Shown here: piece after piece, positions 56,027 through 57,893 of the stretch
How positions within the stretch are numbered: the stretch's first letter is position 1
Layout of the letters: each line of letters begins with the position of its first letter
Source of the DNA: Paludibacteraceae bacterium
Lineage (GTDB): Bacteria; Bacteroidota; Bacteroidia; Bacteroidales; Paludibacteraceae
Length of the DNA stretch: 57,893 nucleotides
Direction of reading: 5' to 3'
Assembly: GCA_029974315.1 (NCBI GenBank)
Contig: JARKSE010000024.1
Location: 1 to 57,893 of the forward strand
Program-made: the position numbers and the translations under genes
The notes under the pieces: generated by a model
What the model was told of the DNA's origin: nothing
The model's input: the letters and a program-made list of their open reading frames with translations, nothing else
Database searches by the model: none

Positions 56027-56731
56027 ATGGAAAATCAAGTAAATGTAATGCCACGTATTGGCGATTTAGCTCCTTCTTTTCAAGCTGTAACAACTCAGGG
56101 TACGATTAATTTCCCTGCTGATTATAAAGGCAAATGGGTAATTCTTTTTAGCCATCCAGCTGACTTTACTCCAGTTTGTACGTCAGAGTTTATGACCTTT
56201 GCTTCTATGCAAAAAGATTTTGATGCGTTAAATACTCAATTGGTAGGTTTGTCAGTTGATGGACTTTATAGCCACATTGCATGGTTGCGTACCATTAAGG
56301 AAAAAATTGAGTATAAAGGTATGAAAAATGTGGAAGTAACATTCCCATTGATCGAAGATATTACGATGAATGTAGCTAATTTATATGGTATGTTACAACC
56401 GGGCGAAAGTACAACAAAAGCTGTTAGAGCCGTATTCTTTATTGACCCTAAAGGTGTAATTCGTACCATTATTTATTATCCACTATCGTTAGGTCGTAAT
56501 TTTGACGAAATCAAACGTGTGCTTATTGGATTGCAAACAGCTGATAACTTTGACGTAGCTCTTCCAGCTGACTGGCGTCCTGGCGATGATGTTATTGTTC
56601 CAACAGCAGGCTCGTGTGGCGTAGCAAAAGAACGTATGGACGACAAATCAGGCGATGTGACTTGTTATGATTGGTTCTTCTGCACCAAAAAACTTTCAAA
56701 AGAAGATGTTGAAAAGAAATTAGGTAAGTAA
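56027..56731 (+). CDS. Peroxiredoxin, Prx6-like (1-Cys group, long form)
   Basis: About 234 residues from the ATG at 56027. SHPADFTPVCTSEF places the peroxidatic cysteine at 51. The C-terminal arm (ADWRPGDDVIVPTAGSCGVAKERM, in parts, then VTCYDWFFCTKKL) is like archaeal-type peroxiredoxins, and contains three more Cys that may take part in disulfide exchange. It removes hydrogen peroxide and organic peroxides. It stands next to OxyR in convergent orientation, sharing a terminator, and is a likely OxyR target although no OxyR site was recognised at its promoter. Confidence 0.93.
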   Translation: MENQVNVMPRIGDLAPSFQAVTTQGTINFPADYKGKWVILFSHPADFTPVCTSEFMTFASMQKDFDALNTQLVGLSVDGLYSHIAWLRTIKEKIEYKGMKNVEVTFPLIEDITMNVANLYGMLQPGESTTKAVRAVFFIDPKGVIRTIIYYPLSLGRNFDEIKRVLIGLQTADNFDVALPADWRPGDDVIVPTAGSCGVAKERMDDKSGDVTCYDWFFCTKKLSKEDVEKKLGK

Positions 56732-56762
56732 ATTACTCGTTTACAACAAATACTTTCACAAA

Positions 56763-56794
56763 AATAAAGCCACCTTATTTTGGGTGGCTTTATT
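56763..56794. terminator. Bidirectional terminator between peroxiredoxin and oxyR
   Basis: AATAAAGCCACC (56763-56774) pairs with GGTGGCTTTATT (56783-56794) around an 8-base loop. Confidence 0.9.
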
Positions 56795-56796
56795 AG

Positions 56797-57720
56797 TTAT
56801 TTTAAGCGAATTGAAAATTTTTTCAAGCGTTCGTCAAGCATTTGTAGAGGGATAATTTTTTTGACGGTATTAGCCACAGCATTAATCATGCGCTCTTTCA
56901 CAAAATCGTGGCGAATAACGATAGAAACTTCACGTACGGCTGGTGGCGAATTTATTTCGCGTACGTTTTTTAACTGTTTTTCAGTTAAAAATTGCAAATG
57001 AAGTTCTGGAATCATAGTGTAACCACCGCTTTTGTCCACTATTTTTACAAGTGTATCAATACTGCCAGCTTCGTACATGTGATTGCTGGTTTCAGCATGA
57101 CAAAAATTGAAAATTTGGCGTCGAGCGCAATGCCCCTCTTGTAGAACCCATAAATCGTCGAGTGGCATATCTTTAGGATTAAGTGGAATTTCTGTAAACC
57201 GTTGTGTGGGAGAGAAATAGGCTACAAACTTTTCATAGTATAGTGGAATTTCTAAAATATCAGGTTGCTCGAGCGGAGTAGAGATAATGGCTAAGTCCAA
57301 ATTGCCAATTTGTAATTGTTCCAAAACATCGGTTGTGCGCATTTCTGAAATGGTAAGTGTGATACCTTCATATTCACTTCTAAACCGAGTGATAAACTCA
57401 GGAACTAAATAGGGTGCTATGGTTGGTATAATACCAATTTTCAAAGTGCCAATCAGAGAATTTGTTTCATTATTTACCACTTCTTGAATACGACGCATCT
57501 CATTAAGTGTGGTTTCTGCTTGACGAATAATTTTTTCGCCGATGGCTGTTGGCTCTATCGGATGTTTGGAGCGGTCAAATATTTTGACATCCAATTCCTC
57601 TTCCAATTTTTGAACCATGGCACTTAACGTTGGTTGCGTTACTCCGCATTCTTCGGCCGCTTTTACAAAGTGACGATGGCGGTTTAAGGTCACAATGTAT
57701 TCGATTTGTTGTAAAGTCAT
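56797..57720 (-). CDS. oxyR: LysR-type peroxide sensor OxyR
   Basis: A 307-residue LysR-family regulator. The N-terminal winged helix-turn-helix spans about residues 1-60 (HFVKAAEECGVTQPTLSAMVQKLE, in parts). The effector domain holds the redox pair C198 and C207 in LQEGHCARRQIFNFC, with the same spacing as C199-C208 of E. coli OxyR. It therefore should sense hydrogen peroxide by disulfide formation. It is divergent from the DUF6132 gene with a shared 96-base region that contains a candidate OxyR site. Confidence 0.95.
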   Translation of the reverse strand: MTLQQIEYIVTLNRHRHFVKAAEECGVTQPTLSAMVQKLEEELDVKIFDRSKHPIEPTAIGEKIIRQAETTLNEMRRIQEVVNNETNSLIGTLKIGIIPTIAPYLVPEFITRFRSEYEGITLTISEMRTTDVLEQLQIGNLDLAIISTPLEQPDILEIPLYYEKFVAYFSPTQRFTEIPLNPKDMPLDDLWVLQEGHCARRQIFNFCHAETSNHMYEAGSIDTLVKIVDKSGGYTMIPELHLQFLTEKQLKNVREINSPPAVREVSIVIRHDFVKERMINAVANTVKKIIPLQMLDERLKKFSIRLK

Positions 57721-57743
57721 AATGTTTATAGATTATATCAATG

Positions 57744-57751
57744 CAAAGATA
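57744..57751 (-). promoter_or_regulatory. Promoter -7 box of oxyR
   Basis: Reverse-strand TATCTTTG, a full match, 23 bases before the oxyR ATG. Confidence 0.66.
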
Positions 57752-57785
57752 GAAAATATCTGTTGTATAAATAGTATATTGGCAG
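57749..57785. promoter_or_regulatory. Candidate OxyR binding site between oxyR and the DUF6132 gene
   Basis: Two ATAG half-sites at 57749-57752 and 57771-57774 are spaced exactly 22 bases as in the OxyR consensus. CTGT at 57760-57763 is one base off the expected CTAT. The outer right half-site is not conserved. The site overlaps the oxyR -7 box, fitting autorepression. Confidence 0.42.
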
Positions 57786-57793
57786 TACTTTTG
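57763..57793 (+). promoter_or_regulatory. Promoter of the DUF6132 gene
   Basis: TTG (57763-57765), 20 bases, TACTTTTG (57786-57793), 23 bases before the ATG. Confidence 0.7.
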
Positions 57794-57816
57794 TACCAAC
57801 AAAATTAAATAATATC

Positions 57817-57893
57817 ATGCTTAAACGAAATTGGTTATATATAGTAGGTGCTTTATTGGGTGCTGTTGGCGGATTCGCTTATTGGTATTTTGT
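57817..57893 (+). CDS. DUF6132-like membrane protein, 5' end only (cut by window edge)
   Basis: The first 25 codons of a gene that continues past the right edge. The sequence MLKRNWLYIVGALLGAVGGF followed by AYWYF is one transmembrane helix and matches the start of DUF6132 proteins as I recall them. Such proteins are short, with a Cys-containing loop, and are found in Bacteroidetes near oxygen-defence genes. Its promoter shares a control region with oxyR. Confidence 0.6.
   Translation, partial: MLKRNWLYIVGALLGAVGGFAYWYF

Noticed and set aside
1-57893. CRISPR arrays, insertion sequences, prophage or integrase genes
   Set aside because: No regularly spaced repeats, transposase, integrase or terminal inverted repeats with target duplications were seen on reading the window.

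Overview
The window comes from an AT-rich Bacteroidota genome, most likely an anaerobic Bacteroidales. The evidence is the promoter style (a -7 box TAnnTTTG with a TTTG or TTG about 19-21 bases upstream, found at more than 20 gene starts on both strands), general lack of Shine-Dalgarno sites, families largely restricted to this phylum (DUF5063, DUF4293, BT0820-type HAD, DUF4369 thioredoxin-like lipoprotein, GldA-type ATPase, type IX secretion sorting tails), and a DAHP synthase-chorismate mutase fusion inside a phenylalanine/tyrosine operon. No species can be named from the sequence alone. No insertion sequence, prophage or CRISPR array was seen.

Layout. 1-7.7 kb: truncated TonB receptor, UvrD/PcrA helicase, rubrerythrin, a split 5'-nucleotidase pair, tRNA-Cys, and an ECF sigma / anti-sigma / Spy-like operon. 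7.7-13 kb: ZIP transporter, DUF5063, RNase D-like exonuclease, RlmI-like methyltransferase, a DUF2147 gene broken by a stop codon, and two membrane proteins. 13-17.3 kb: the tyrA, DAHP synthase-chorismate mutase, aminotransferase, pheA operon, preceded by an attenuator with a Phe/Tyr-rich leader peptide directly after tRNA-Gln. 17.4-26.7 kb: GldA-type ATPase, ruvB, a flippase and the rod-shape operon mreBCD-mrdA-rodA. 26.7-38.1 kb: tRNA-Thr, YeiH, smpB, a secreted nuclease, HD protein, MFS transporter, bcp, recA, queG, DUF4369 lipoprotein, CYTH protein, TPR protein, ribH. 38.1-45.1 kb: a sorting-tail surface protein with an odd upstream region, tRNA-Leu, aroK, recR operon, superoxide dismutase, SPOR lipoprotein, RNase Z. 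45.3-51.8 kb: TPR/PD40 protein, NfeD, FloA, a BtuB-like receptor and its small upstream gene, Hsp20. 51.9-55.9 kb: a compact metal/iron-sulfur cluster (DUF134 regulator, two NifX-family proteins, DUF5320, ZIP, two MinD-type ATPases with inserted ferredoxin domains). 56-57.9 kb: peroxiredoxin, OxyR, and the start of a DUF6132 gene.

Two things stand out. The first is a complete ribosome-mediated attenuator ahead of pheA: leader peptide with FFFYFYF, competing antiterminator and terminator, and tRNA-Gln only 20 bases upstream of the leader start, so tRNA and biosynthetic operon are probably one transcript. The second is the 51.9-55.9 kb cluster, whose parts match the anaerobe-specific 'orange protein' (ORP) systems of sulfate reducers and other anaerobes but sit here under a DUF134 regulator with a zinc-finger-like tail and a candidate operator. 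Oxygen defence (rubrerythrin, superoxide dismutase, Bcp, a Prx6-like peroxiredoxin, OxyR) fits an anaerobe that meets air from time to time.
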